A stretch of 64,000 bases of DNA from Amycolatopsis benzoatilytica AK 16/65. GTDB lineage: Bacteria; Actinomycetota; Actinomycetes; Mycobacteriales; Pseudonocardiaceae. The position numbers and the translations under genes were made by a program. Every line of letters starts with the position of its first letter. The first letter of the stretch is position 1. The notes under the pieces were generated by a model. That model searched no databases and was not told the DNA's origin. It saw only the letters and a program-made list of their open reading frames with translations. Location of the stretch: contig NZ_KB912942.1 in assembly GCF_000383915.1 (NCBI RefSeq), positions 6,441,176 through 6,505,175 of the forward strand, in the 5' to 3' direction. Positions 35,714 through 45,849 of the stretch are shown one piece after another.

Positions 35714-36694
35714 ATGGGCGGAAAAATCGCGGCCGGTGTCGCGGCAGCGGTCCTCGCTCTTCCGCTGCTCCTCGGCGCCGGAATCGCCGACATCGTCAGC
35801 ACTCTCTTCGCCGGCAGCGGCCCGTCGCGTTCGCTGACCTGCACCCCGCACGGCGCGCCCGTCGGCACGGCACCCGGCATGACTGTCGAGCAGACCGGCA
35901 ACGCGGCCGCCATCGTGGCCGTCGGCAAGCAGCTGGGCGTACCCGAGCCAGGCTGGGTGGTCGCGATCGCCGCCGCCATGCAGGAATCACGACTGCGCAA
36001 CCTCCGTTACGGCGACCGCGACTCGCTCGGCCTCTTCCAGCAACGGCCCTCCATGGGCTGGGGCACCCCGCAACAGATCACCACGCCGACCTACGCGGCG
36101 ACGAAATTCTTCGAACGCCTCACCGCCACGCCGAACTGGCAGAAGATGAGCGTCAACGACGCTGCGCAAGCCGTCCAGGGATCAGGGTTCCCGAACGCCT
36201 ACGCCCAGCACGAGGACAAAGCGCGCGCGGTCGTCGCCGCCGTGTCCGGGGTCCGTTGCCAACCGGCCCCCGCGACGACCGGAACCGGTGACTGCAACAA
36301 CATCCAGGCCCCCACGCCCGCCGCGACAGCCGCGATCAACTACGCGTGCGGGCAGCGAGGGCTGCCGTACGTGTGGGGCGGCGACGGCCCGCAGAACGGC
36401 GACTACGGATTCGACTGCTCAGGGTTGACCAAGGCCGCCTACGCAGCGGCCGGGATCGCACTGCCCCGCACAGCCGACGCCCAATACCGAGCCGGCAACC
36501 ATGTTCCCGAAGCGCAGCCGCTCCTGCCAGGCGACCTCGTCTACTACGGTCCAGTCTCGCGCATTCGACACGTCAGCCTCTACATAGGAAACGGAAAAAC
36601 TCTGAACGCCCCCACCTTTGGACAATCCGTGCGAATCGATAGCTACCGCTATTCGGGAGACGAATACGCAGGCGCTACTCGACCCGCGCCCTGA
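35714..36694 (+). CDS. Bifunctional lysozyme-like / NlpC-P60 cell-wall hydrolase
   Basis: 326 residues with an N-terminal membrane anchor or signal (AAGVAAAVLALPLLLGAGIA). A transglycosylase-like domain has AAAMQESRLRNLRYGDRDS and LGLFQQRPSMGWG. The C-terminal NlpC/P60 peptidase has YGFDCSGLTKAAY (catalytic C235) and RIRHVSLYIGNG (H286). Such proteins open peptidoglycan for the secretion channel, like VirB1. It closes the plus-strand transfer operon. The following 296 bases to the convergent TPR gene contain no supported gene. Confidence 0.9.
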   Translation: MGGKIAAGVAAAVLALPLLLGAGIADIVSTLFAGSGPSRSLTCTPHGAPVGTAPGMTVEQTGNAAAIVAVGKQLGVPEPGWVVAIAAAMQESRLRNLRYGDRDSLGLFQQRPSMGWGTPQQITTPTYAATKFFERLTATPNWQKMSVNDAAQAVQGSGFPNAYAQHEDKARAVVAAVSGVRCQPAPATTGTGDCNNIQAPTPAATAAINYACGQRGLPYVWGGDGPQNGDYGFDCSGLTKAAYAAAGIALPRTADAQYRAGNHVPEAQPLLPGDLVYYGPVSRIRHVSLYIGNGKTLNAPTFGQSVRIDSYRYSGDEYAGATRPAP

Positions 36695-36990
36695 TGGCTC
36701 GAAGGACCACCAATCGCCGACCTGCACGGCGTAAGCCGCAGAGTGGAGACCAGGGGCAGCCGGACATACCCTTCAAGGTCGGTGAACGCGCTGTTGCGGT
36801 TGGCGATCACCGATCCTTCCTCCGCCTTCGGCCGACAACTCGCGGACGATCGACGGATCTCGCCAACCCTGCAATCCCCGCCAGGGAGCTACGCGACCCG
36901 TCTCCATTCTGGGCTGTCCAGCTACGAGAAGGTGCCGTGTCGCGGACCGGAATCACCAAAACAGCCAGTTCCAGCCGGACCGACGGGCCT

Positions 36991-37833
36991 TCATTGTTGT
37001 GAATCGAGGTCGTCGAGCAATTCACGCGCGTCCAGGTCGCCCCATGATGCGGCGTGCTCCAGCACGTCACGTGCGTCGTCGGTTCTGTCGTGCTCGGCGA
37101 GGAAGAAGCCGAGTTCGTAGCCCCAACCCGGTTCGTCTTCTTCTTTCGCGAGCCGCAGTTCACGCTCCGCGCCGACGTCGTCGTCGCGTTCCTCCCAGAG
37201 GAAGTTCGCATAGTTGATATGCGCTTTCGGAGCTTTCAAGGCCACGGATTTCCGATACATCTCCTCAGCTTCGTCCAGTTTTTCCCGCTGTGCGCAGACG
37301 TCGGCGAGCGCGGTGTAGGTGGTGGGCTTTGCCTCGTCCAGGTACTGCCGCCCCAGCCGTTCGGCCGTATCGACGTCCTCGAGGTCGTGCAGGTGCAAGC
37401 GGACCAGGTTCCCGGGCGCGAGAGCGTCGCCCGCGTGGATCGCCCGGGTGAAGGCAGCTATCGCCTCGTCGTAGCGTTCCTGTCCTCGGAGGAAGGTTCC
37501 GTAGTCGTTGAGCGCGTCGCTGTCGCCCGCGGCAATCGCCTGCCGATAGGACGACTCCGCCAGCTCCGCGTTGCCGAGGTCGTCGGCGACATCACCGAGC
37601 AGTCCAGCGAGATGCGTCTGACCCGCGGCGACAGCCTGCACCAGGACGTCGGCGGCCGCTTGCTTGTCGCCGCTTTCCATCAGGGTCAAGGCCAGCAACC
37701 GCGGCGCGTCCGGTTCTGCGGCTGCGACGGCGCTGCGCAAGATCGGCAACGCTTCTTCGTGACGGTCGTCGTCGCGTAGCTGTGCGCCGTGTGCGCTCAG
37801 TGGCTGTTCGCCGTCGGTGAGACCCGAGTTCAT
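36991..37833 (-). CDS. TPR-repeat protein, possible immunity partner of RHS toxin
   Basis: 280 residues made of tetratricopeptide/Sel1-like helical repeats (YDEAIAAFTRAIHAGD, LDEAEEMYRKSVALK, NAELAESSYRQAIAAGDS). It is strongly acidic and ends DLDSQQ. No signal peptide, so probably cytoplasmic. It starts 27 bases after the stop of the giant RHS gene on the same strand, where an immunity gene is expected in polymorphic toxin loci. The role is inferred from position; TPR proteins can also be general adaptors. Confidence 0.68.
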   Translation of the reverse strand: MNSGLTDGEQPLSAHGAQLRDDDRHEEALPILRSAVAAAEPDAPRLLALTLMESGDKQAAADVLVQAVAAGQTHLAGLLGDVADDLGNAELAESSYRQAIAAGDSDALNDYGTFLRGQERYDEAIAAFTRAIHAGDALAPGNLVRLHLHDLEDVDTAERLGRQYLDEAKPTTYTALADVCAQREKLDEAEEMYRKSVALKAPKAHINYANFLWEERDDDVGAERELRLAKEEDEPGWGYELGFFLAEHDRTDDARDVLEHAASWGDLDARELLDDLDSQQ

Positions 37834-37860
37834 CCGGACATACTCCTTGTTCGGCTGTTG

Positions 37861-40800
37861 CTAGAGAACGATGGCACAGGCCGGCAAGGCTGGGCCACAG
37901 GCGGGCGATGCGATCTTGCCGAGCCACCACAGTAGGCCGCCGCCCAGGCCGGCAGCCCCGGCCCAGCCCCACCACCCACCGCCGCCACCGTCCGGTTGCG
38001 GCGGCCTATATCCCTCAGGGACGCCCATGTCGACATAGGGGTTACGGCGCTCGTTCCGTTCCCGCCAGTTCATGCCCCCGATCGGGCTTGGAGCGGGTTG
38101 TGCCAGGTGCGCGAACGAGCTCTGCGCGCCGCCCTTCCCGTGTCGCTTGTTCGGGTTCCGGGGAATCTTCCGGTGGCCACCGTGACGGTCACCCTTGGCG
38201 TGTTTGTCACCGGTCCGCTTGCTCGCGCCTTTGTGGTGCCCCTTCCGGTTTTCCTGATTGCGCCCGTGATCCGCGCCCTTCCTCGGCCGGTTGCCGCCGA
38301 GGTCGGTCGCGTTGATGGGGTCGGCGTTCGTGTAGTCGTAGTCGTTGGCGCTGCCTCCTTCGACGGGGTCGACGGAGAGGAAGCGGCCGAGGAGTGGGCT
38401 GTAGGGGCGGGCGCCCATTTGGACAAGGGAGAGGGCGCCGGCGTGTTCATAGGGGCGTTGGTGTTGGCCGAGCCAGCCGTAGTTCATCTTGCCGGGCTGG
38501 TTGGCGGGAACAGCCTGGGAGTCGACGGTGCCGGTTGTCGTGATCGGCTGCCCGAACGGGTCGTACGTGTACAGGTTGCCTGTCTGTTTGCCGGTGCCGT
38601 CGGTGGACAGGCAGATGTCGCCGCGGATGGTGACGTGGTCATACTCGGGGGTGGCCACACCACCGGGATAGGTGAAGGTCAACAGCACCCCGCCGGGCAG
38701 GGACAGGCTGCGGGTCAGTAGGCGTTTGTTGACGTCATAGGTCACCTCGGCCGAGTCGCCGCCACCGGTGTAGCCGTAGAGCACCGTGCCCTGAGGGTCG
38801 CCCGCGGTGGCGTCGCGGCGCACGATCCGGTCGGTGACGTCGCGGGTGTAGCCGATGGTAGCGACCTGGGCGGGGTCGCTGCTGGTGGTCGAGGCGGTGA
38901 GGTGCCGGTCGGCGGAGTCGAACCCTAGGTTGGTGGTCGTCCCGCCCTGGACGTACTGAGTGGTGTTCCCGTGGCTGTCGTAGGTGATGCCGGTGATCGG
39001 GTTCGCGCCGGTGGTGGCGAGCAGCCGATCGGCGGCGTCGTAGCAGTAGCCCGTGGTTGTTGTAGTGGTCCCGGCCTGATCGAGCAGCCGCACCCGGTTG
39101 GTGTTCAGGCCCGCGTTGGCTTGAACACCGGCTGGGCAGGCGGGGTCGGCGGTGGAGGTGAAGTCATAGGTGAAGTGGTGTCCGGCGGAGTATGCCTCGG
39201 TGAGGCGCCCTGCGGCGTCGTAGACGTAGCTGGGGCCGCCCGGGTTGGGGTCGACTCCGTTGAGGGTTTCCTGGTAGACGGTTCCGGTTCGTGTCCGTGA
39301 GACGGTCGACGCGATCTGGTGTGCATCGCTGGTCTGCCAGTTCAACGAGGTCACGTTGCCGGCCTGGTCTTTGGCGATGGAGGCGAGAGACGAACCGTTG
39401 GCGTAGGCGACAGACGCCAACTCGCCGGCATTGTCGTAGCTGGCGGTCGCCAAGGTGGCCGTGCCGAGCTTCGTGGTGAGGACACGACCGGCGTCGTCGT
39501 AGGTGTACGTGGCCGTTTGCGCCACATCGGCGGCGTTGGGTGGAGTGACCACCGTCTGCGTGGCACGCCCTGCCTGGTCGTAGTTGGTGGCGGTCTTCGT
39601 GCCCTGCACATCGGTATAAGACACAACCCGACCAATCAGGTCGGTGGTGGTGGTGACGGTGCCGTTGTAGTCGGCGACCGAGGTGATCAGCGGGTCGCCG
39701 CCGACGGCGTAGCTATAGGTGACGGTGCGAGGCCCGACGGTCGGGTTGGCAGGATAGGTGATTTGGGTGGGCCGGTCGCGGCCGTCGTAGGTGGTGCAGA
39801 TCCAGTCGCCGCTGGTGGCTTTGGCGGTGATCCGGCCCGAAGCGTCGTAGACCTGTTCGTCGGTGCGAGCGCCGCCGGTGGACGGGGTGGGCGAGGTGGT
39901 CAGTTTCGGCAGTCCGCCTTGGTTCACTGCGGGGCTGCCGGTGACGCACGGGTTGGCGCGGGTTTCAGCATCGCCGTAGTACACGTAGGTGTATTGCGAC
40001 CCAGTGGGCATGGTCTTGCTGGTCCGGCGCAGATAGCCCGAGCCAGGCGTCTCGTATCCGGCTCGGCCAGTCAATCCGAGGCCGCCCGGATTCGCGGTTG
40101 CGCTGGTGGCCAGGCCGAAGGTGGGGTCGAGGCCGTTTTCGCCGTACTTCGTGGCGCTGGTCTTGTCCGGGACTCCGTTCGATTCCGACACGGTCGAGGA
40201 GGTGGCCAGGCCGTAGCGGGGGTGCAGGTCCGCGCCGGGGACGACTGTCCATGGCTGTGCCACGGGTGGGGACCAGGTGAAGTTGACGAGTCCGGTGGTG
40301 CCGCTGCGGTTGTAGTAGTCGACGCGGATGCGGTGCCAGGTTCCGGCGGTGGCGTTGGTGTAGGAGCCGGTGACGGACGTGTTTGCTTTGTCGGTCCAGC
40401 TGTCTATAACGAGGACGTCGTCGATCCAGAGCCGGACCCCGTCCACGACGTTGAATCCGAGTCCGTAGGCACCGGTGGCGGGGAATTGGATTTCGCCGGT
40501 GAACCGGGCGGAGAAGCCGCTGGTGTTGGCGACCGGCGGGTTGGCGCCCCAGCTGGCGGACAGCGTGCCGTCTTGGGTGCCGACTCCGGTGGCGTAAACC
40601 TTGGGTGCTCCGGCGAGCGCGGTGTTGTCGTAGTAGCTGGCCGAGAGTCCGTTCAGGCCTTCGTCGTAGTTGGTGTGGGTGTGCGGGACGGTGGCGGCGC
40701 AGGCGGTGGTCGGCTGCTGGCCGGTGAAGCACGACGCCGGCGCGGGTCCGTACTCGTCGGCGGGCCGGTCGGCGTAGTCGTAGACAGTGGTCGACACGCG

Positions 40801-43800
40801 GCCGGCGGGGTCGGTCGAGGACAACAGCTGGTCTTTGACGTTCCACGTCTTCGCGGTGGTTTTCCCGGTCGCGTCGGTGGCGGTCAGCTCGCGATTGGCG
40901 TCGTCATAGGTCGCCTTCGACGCAAACCCGGTTGCCGGTGCGAGGCCAGCGACGTCCACAAAGGATTGTTTGTTGGCCGGGTCGTAGCGGTAGGAGTGCG
41001 CGGGACCGGGTTGGGTGGTGTTGGTGGGGTCGGGCAGCGGCAGGGACACCTTGGTGGCTTTGGGTTTTCCGGTTGAGGTGTCCTGGGCGAGGGTGGTGAG
41101 GATGTCGTTGCGGCCGGCGCGGTTGGCGGGGTCAGCGGCGATCCAGTCGTTGACCAGCGGCGTTCGCATGGCGGTCAGCGGGCCGGTGGTGCTGGTGTAG
41201 CCGTAGTCGGCGGAGTCGCTGCCGGGGTTCTCGATGCGGGCGACGGTTTGGCCGGAGTACCAGAGGCGGGTTTCGGTGCCGTCCCAGTAGGCGATGCGGC
41301 ACAGCATCTGCGACGGCGGGGTCGGGTCCGTGCCCGGCGGTGCGGTGGCCCCGCCGTAGCAGGCGGTGGTGCCGTCGGTGTTGTAGTAGAGGGTGTGCGC
41401 GCGGCCGGAGACGGGGTCTTTGATCTGGGTCAGCCGTGAGGGGCTGCCGCTGTAGCTGTTCTGCAGGGCGGCGGGTTTCTTCGAGTCCGCACTGGAGGAG
41501 ATGGTCGCGAGCGTGCCGTCGGGGTTGAACACGAACAGCGATGCGCCTTCGGCGAGGGTGATTTTGCCGGTGGTGTCGAGGCCGAGGATGCCGTCTTCCC
41601 CGGCTGGCGGGGTGTATCCGCCGGTCGCCGCTTTGGTCCAGGTGTGCTTGGTGCCGGTCGCGTCGGTCAGCACGATCGTCTGGTCGAGGACCTGGGCTTT
41701 GGTGTAGGAGGCACCGGAGCCGTCGAGGTCGGCCGACATCGTCCAACCCCTGGACAGGGCGGGCGAGTCGGAGGTGTAGAGCCAGGAGCCCGGGATCACC
41801 TGCGGGGGCACGGCTTTCGTGCCGGCTTCGTTGGTCTGCGCCCACAGTTTCATCCGTGCCGGGCCCGAGGAGTGGTACAGCTCGGCTTTGATCGGGACGC
41901 GTTGCCCCGCGGTCAACGCGATCTCGGTGACCGGGCCGTTGGCGCTGGTCAGCGCGAAGTTGACGTCGGAGGTGTTGGGGTTGTTGTAGACGAGCTGGTT
42001 GTTCACCCAGATCTTCGCGCCGCCCGCGTGCACGCCGGCGAAGTCGTACGTGCCGGTCGCGGGTGCCTGGAAGTAGCCTTCCCAGCGGCCGACGAACCAG
42101 TCCTGCGCCAGCGCGGGCGCGAACACCGAGGCACTGCCCCAGTCGTTGTTGACCTGCGGCTCGTTGCGCACCAGCACCGGGTTCGCATCAGGGGTGCCGG
42201 AATGGGTCGGGTCGTTGAAGTAGGAGGCTCGCAGGCCGTAGGGGTCGGTCTGCTGGGAGTTGTAGGAGAACGTCACTCCGGCGGTGCCGCCCACGGTGGT
42301 GAAGGTCGGTCCGGCGTCCTCGACGTGGGTGTTGCCGTTGGCCAGGTTCACCGTCACGCCGCCGACGGTGTCGACCGGGGCCGGGCCTGCCTCGCCGATG
42401 CGCTGGTCGATCTTGAAGTGCCCGACCCACGACGGCGTCGTGGTGGTGACGCCGCCTTGGAGCGCGGTCAGCACCCGCCAGGTGTAGGAGGTGCCGTCCT
42501 GCAGCACCCCGGCCGGGACCGTCCACGTGGGACTGGTCAGGCAGCCGGAGTCGACCACGATGCCGGTCAGCCCGTCCGAGCCGGTCGCGACCTTGAAGCA
42601 GTACAAGGTGCCGTCGCCCGACGGGTTCGTCACCGGGGTCGCCTGCAGCGTCGGCGTCAGGTTCGACAGCACGCTCCCGTCCGACGGGGCGGCGATACTG
42701 GTCGCCGGCGGAGCGGTGCCGTAGTCGACGATCAGGTTGGTCTGCATGTTCTTGTAGGACCAGTCGTTGCCCTCCTGGCCGGTGATCATGAACCAGGAGG
42801 TGTTGTCCCGCGCCGACACCCGCCCGGCGATGAAGTCGGTCAACGCCTGCGACTGCATCGAGCCGGTGTCGCCGATCGGGGCCGAGGCCAGGAACTGGCC
42901 GACCGCGTTGAATCCGAGCGGCGACGTCGCCTGGTACAGCCCCGCTGGCCAGGACAGCATCGACCCGGTCTGGGCATTGCGGTTGAAGTCCAGCCGCGCC
43001 CCGACGACCGCCTTGCCGAACAGCGGCGTGAAGTCCCACCGGTCTGCGGTCCGCCAGTAGGTGTTCGGGTTGCCGGCCGGGCCGGCCAGGGAGTTGCCGA
43101 TCTGGATGCCGCAGTTCACGCACGAGGTCCCGTCGGACTTGTAGGCGTTGGACTGGGCGTCGTTGTTGAACCCGTAGGTGTAGGTCGGGTCGACGGTCAC
43201 CGGGAAGACCCGCGCCTTGTCGCCGAGCCACGTCGCGTCCACCGACACCGTCAGCAGCCAGGCTTTGCCATCCCGCTTGAGCGCGTAACTGCCGCCGGTC
43301 TGCGCCGGAGCCTTGTGTTTGGCGTCGTCGCCCGAGGAATCCCACGCCTGGATCGGCGGCAACGCCGCCACCACAGCACCGCGGGCACCCTTGACCAGGA
43401 CACTGTCGCCCTCGACCACGGGCGTGAGCCCGCCCAGGTCCATCCGGAACACCCAGCTGCCCGTGCCCGCCGCCGTGGCGTCCTTGAGAATCAGGGATTC
43501 CTTGACACCGCCCGGTTCCACGACGTACTGCAGGTCGGTGCCCGGCAACGCGTCCGGATAAGTCGCGGTCGAATCCTTCACCGTGCGCTCCGCCGGCTGC
43601 GCCCCGGACAAGCCGAACGCGACCGGCTGCCCGCCCTGATCCAGCCGCAGCAATGCGGGATCGTCGGCGTGCTCGGCGAACTGCGGCGACAGCCCGTGCC
43701 TGCCCGTCTTGGCCGTCTTGGCCGTCTTCGACGCCGGGTCCACCGACAGGCGAGTGTCCACCGGCAGCCACCCGCCGCGCCCGTCGGCCACGCTGAGCGG

Positions 43801-44184
43801 GGCCTGCGACAACATCAGCGAATGACTGCCGTCGGCATTGGCATAGTCCACCGACCGCTCCGACCGCCCGACCTCCCGCGAGGACTTCGCGTCGAACTTC
43901 GCGCCCGCGTGCGTCTTCCCCGCGCCCTTGCCCATCAACGGACCGAAATCGCCGGCCGGCCGCGCCGGAGCTGCCGCCCGCTCCGCAGCGGCCGGCGTTT
44001 TCAGCATCGGCACATCCCGCGGATCGATCCGCTCCGGACGCGACGCCGCCGCACCACGTTGCGGAGCCGCAACGGCTTCTGCCGAGCCGGCAAGCAGCGA
44101 CACGATCACCACCAGCGCGACTGTCCGGAGCGCCGACCACACGAACGAGCGCAGGCGCGCGCCACCGCGACGACCAGATCCCAC
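37861..44184 (-). CDS. Giant secreted RHS/YD-repeat protein with PA14 domains (polymorphic toxin)
   Basis: 2107 residues from GTG 44184, which has GAGGAG seven bases upstream. Signal peptide VALVVIVSLLAGSAEAVAA, then an N-terminal beta-rich region. Two PA14-like lectin domains follow (around RASYFNDPTHSG and SASYYDNTALAG), then many YD/RHS repeats (YDAAGRLTEAYSAGHHFTYD), and the core-closing sequence GRFLSVDPVEGGSANDYDYT followed by DPINATDLGGN. The variable C-terminal 145 residues are rich in Lys/His/Arg, then Gly/Trp, and end in a membrane-like helix with two Cys. Such shells release a C-terminal toxin; this tip matches no toxin I know. Confidence 0.88.
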   Translation of the reverse strand: MGSGRRGGARLRSFVWSALRTVALVVIVSLLAGSAEAVAAPQRGAAASRPERIDPRDVPMLKTPAAAERAAAPARPAGDFGPLMGKGAGKTHAGAKFDAKSSREVGRSERSVDYANADGSHSLMLSQAPLSVADGRGGWLPVDTRLSVDPASKTAKTAKTGRHGLSPQFAEHADDPALLRLDQGGQPVAFGLSGAQPAERTVKDSTATYPDALPGTDLQYVVEPGGVKESLILKDATAAGTGSWVFRMDLGGLTPVVEGDSVLVKGARGAVVAALPPIQAWDSSGDDAKHKAPAQTGGSYALKRDGKAWLLTVSVDATWLGDKARVFPVTVDPTYTYGFNNDAQSNAYKSDGTSCVNCGIQIGNSLAGPAGNPNTYWRTADRWDFTPLFGKAVVGARLDFNRNAQTGSMLSWPAGLYQATSPLGFNAVGQFLASAPIGDTGSMQSQALTDFIAGRVSARDNTSWFMITGQEGNDWSYKNMQTNLIVDYGTAPPATSIAAPSDGSVLSNLTPTLQATPVTNPSGDGTLYCFKVATGSDGLTGIVVDSGCLTSPTWTVPAGVLQDGTSYTWRVLTALQGGVTTTTPSWVGHFKIDQRIGEAGPAPVDTVGGVTVNLANGNTHVEDAGPTFTTVGGTAGVTFSYNSQQTDPYGLRASYFNDPTHSGTPDANPVLVRNEPQVNNDWGSASVFAPALAQDWFVGRWEGYFQAPATGTYDFAGVHAGGAKIWVNNQLVYNNPNTSDVNFALTSANGPVTEIALTAGQRVPIKAELYHSSGPARMKLWAQTNEAGTKAVPPQVIPGSWLYTSDSPALSRGWTMSADLDGSGASYTKAQVLDQTIVLTDATGTKHTWTKAATGGYTPPAGEDGILGLDTTGKITLAEGASLFVFNPDGTLATISSSADSKKPAALQNSYSGSPSRLTQIKDPVSGRAHTLYYNTDGTTACYGGATAPPGTDPTPPSQMLCRIAYWDGTETRLWYSGQTVARIENPGSDSADYGYTSTTGPLTAMRTPLVNDWIAADPANRAGRNDILTTLAQDTSTGKPKATKVSLPLPDPTNTTQPGPAHSYRYDPANKQSFVDVAGLAPATGFASKATYDDANRELTATDATGKTTAKTWNVKDQLLSSTDPAGRVSTTVYDYADRPADEYGPAPASCFTGQQPTTACAATVPHTHTNYDEGLNGLSASYYDNTALAGAPKVYATGVGTQDGTLSASWGANPPVANTSGFSARFTGEIQFPATGAYGLGFNVVDGVRLWIDDVLVIDSWTDKANTSVTGSYTNATAGTWHRIRVDYYNRSGTTGLVNFTWSPPVAQPWTVVPGADLHPRYGLATSSTVSESNGVPDKTSATKYGENGLDPTFGLATSATANPGGLGLTGRAGYETPGSGYLRRTSKTMPTGSQYTYVYYGDAETRANPCVTGSPAVNQGGLPKLTTSPTPSTGGARTDEQVYDASGRITAKATSGDWICTTYDGRDRPTQITYPANPTVGPRTVTYSYAVGGDPLITSVADYNGTVTTTTDLIGRVVSYTDVQGTKTATNYDQAGRATQTVVTPPNAADVAQTATYTYDDAGRVLTTKLGTATLATASYDNAGELASVAYANGSSLASIAKDQAGNVTSLNWQTSDAHQIASTVSRTRTGTVYQETLNGVDPNPGGPSYVYDAAGRLTEAYSAGHHFTYDFTSTADPACPAGVQANAGLNTNRVRLLDQAGTTTTTTGYCYDAADRLLATTGANPITGITYDSHGNTTQYVQGGTTTNLGFDSADRHLTASTTSSDPAQVATIGYTRDVTDRIVRRDATAGDPQGTVLYGYTGGGDSAEVTYDVNKRLLTRSLSLPGGVLLTFTYPGGVATPEYDHVTIRGDICLSTDGTGKQTGNLYTYDPFGQPITTTGTVDSQAVPANQPGKMNYGWLGQHQRPYEHAGALSLVQMGARPYSPLLGRFLSVDPVEGGSANDYDYTNADPINATDLGGNRPRKGADHGRNQENRKGHHKGASKRTGDKHAKGDRHGGHRKIPRNPNKRHGKGGAQSSFAHLAQPAPSPIGGMNWRERNERRNPYVDMGVPEGYRPPQPDGGGGGWWGWAGAAGLGGGLLWWLGKIASPACGPALPACAIVL

Positions 44185-44504
44185 CGCAAACTCCTCGGAG
44201 CCCCGTGACCGTGGCCGTCCCGCCCCAGTCGGTAAACCGGAATACTGCCCCAAGGCGAACAGAAACGAACTAAGCCGAATGATGTAACTTTCAGAACATC
44301 CGACCCGAAAGGCGAATAATTAACCTTCCGCTCATCTTTCCCGGGGCGAGCAAGCGACCTCGGGACATGCGCAGCGACTGCCGAACTTGGCGCGATACAG
44401 CAGGCTCGAGAACTCCTTGGCGCCTCCTTGACGGGGGTGACACGACGCGATTCGCGCCTGGTAACTTCCCTTCGCCCGATTACTCCGGCTGTTGAAAGTT
44501 TGGC

Positions 44505-45434
44505 ATGAATCGACGCTTTGGGAAACTTTCTGCCACGGTCAAGATCGTGTGCTGTGCCGGAACCGTGGCAGCTGCCGCTTTCCTCGCCTCCGGCCTGCAG
44601 CCCACTCCCCACGCGGCCGCGGACGACACGACCGCCGCCGTCGGGACCTCTTCGCCGACGGCCACTGCCGCAATGCCGACCTCTGCGGCGATGACGGATG
44701 CTCCCCCGAGCACCACGGCGCCATCGAGCAGCACCGAGGCCGCGCTCACGACGACGGAACCCTCGCCTGCGAAATCCTCCCGCGCGTCAGGACCGTCGTC
44801 CCCGAAAACAGCCGAGGCCGCCGCGGCCCGGGCCGAGAACGTGTCGCGCCCCGCACCGCCGTGGTTCGCCGACCGCGTCGGGAGTGCGACCCGAGTGATC
44901 TCGGTGGGCGGCTCAGGCGGGTCGAACGCGGTCCTGTCGACCTGGCAGAAGTCCGGATCCGACTGGACCACCGTCGTCGACGGCATCGCCGCCAAGGTCG
45001 GCGGGCCCGGGATCTCCAGCAACTACAGCGAATCCACTTCCGCAACCCCAGCCGGCGTCTTCTCCATCACCAGCGCCTTCGGCCGCCAGCCCAACCCCGG
45101 ATCGGGACTCTCCTACCGCCAAGTCGACACCTCGGACTGGTGGGTCAGCGACGTCAACAGCCCCGACTACAACACCCACCAACGCTGCGCCCCCGGCACC
45201 TGCCCGTTCGACGAACAGGCCTCGGAAAACCTCTACAACGCAGGCACCGTCTACAACTACGCCCTCGTCATCGGAGCCAATGCCCAACGCACCGCAGGCG
45301 GCGGCAGCGCATACTTCCTCCACGTCGCCAACGGCGCCGCAACCCAAGGCTGTGTCGCAATACCAGCGGGAACCCTGATGACGATCATGCGCTGGGTCCA
45401 GCCCGGCACGGTAATCGCGCTGTCCGCACACTAA
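44505..45434 (+). CDS. Secreted L,D-transpeptidase (YkuD-like)
   Basis: 309 residues: signal peptide (VCCAGTVAAAAFLASGL), a Thr/Ser/Ala-rich linker to about residue 115, then a catalytic domain with the active-site region SAYFLHVANGAATQGCVAIP, where His and Cys of the YkuD motif are recognisable. It would form 3-3 cross-links or attach proteins to peptidoglycan. It is divergent from the RHS gene with 320 bases between, a region that is locally A/T-richer and must hold both promoters. Start ATG 44505. Confidence 0.85.
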   Translation: MNRRFGKLSATVKIVCCAGTVAAAAFLASGLQPTPHAAADDTTAAVGTSSPTATAAMPTSAAMTDAPPSTTAPSSSTEAALTTTEPSPAKSSRASGPSSPKTAEAAAARAENVSRPAPPWFADRVGSATRVISVGGSGGSNAVLSTWQKSGSDWTTVVDGIAAKVGGPGISSNYSESTSATPAGVFSITSAFGRQPNPGSGLSYRQVDTSDWWVSDVNSPDYNTHQRCAPGTCPFDEQASENLYNAGTVYNYALVIGANAQRTAGGGSAYFLHVANGAATQGCVAIPAGTLMTIMRWVQPGTVIALSAH

Positions 45435-45849
45435 CGTGGAGAGCAACGAGAATGCTGCATCGCACAGCCTCGCCGCACGGCCCGACCGGTCGACTCCTCG
45501 CTTGAGACCTCGCCTTGTTGCACCGCCTCGGCATCCGGGCGAGGCGGCGTCCGCCGCGGACGGTGAACCCATCGAGCGCAAAGGATTCTCGGATCGACCG
45601 CCAGGGGTGTCGAAACACGACAGTCCCGTTCATCCAGCTTTGTCGCCCCGAGACAGTGGCCAGCGGGAGCCTCGCTTGGGTCAGTGCCGACCCGGCCGCT
45701 GTCGACGTGTTCGTTCACGCGCCCACGACGATGTGGATCGCGATCGCGCAGGACCAGCCCGGCGGGACGTGGAAGCAGGGTTCTCGCCCGCGCAGCACGG
45801 GAGTAGCAAGGACCACTGCTCCGCCGCCCAGCCGACCGTGCTCGTGCAA
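45435..45849. other. Stretch without a supported gene
   Basis: About 415 bases after the L,D-transpeptidase stop and before the convergent 83-residue gene. Short open frames exist on both strands but none has a good start, ribosome site and consistent third-position bias. No hairpin terminator is obvious. Confidence 0.5.

Noticed and set aside
41644..44208. 854-codon plus-strand open frame
   Set aside because: Antisense of the RHS gene; composition is that of a shadow frame.
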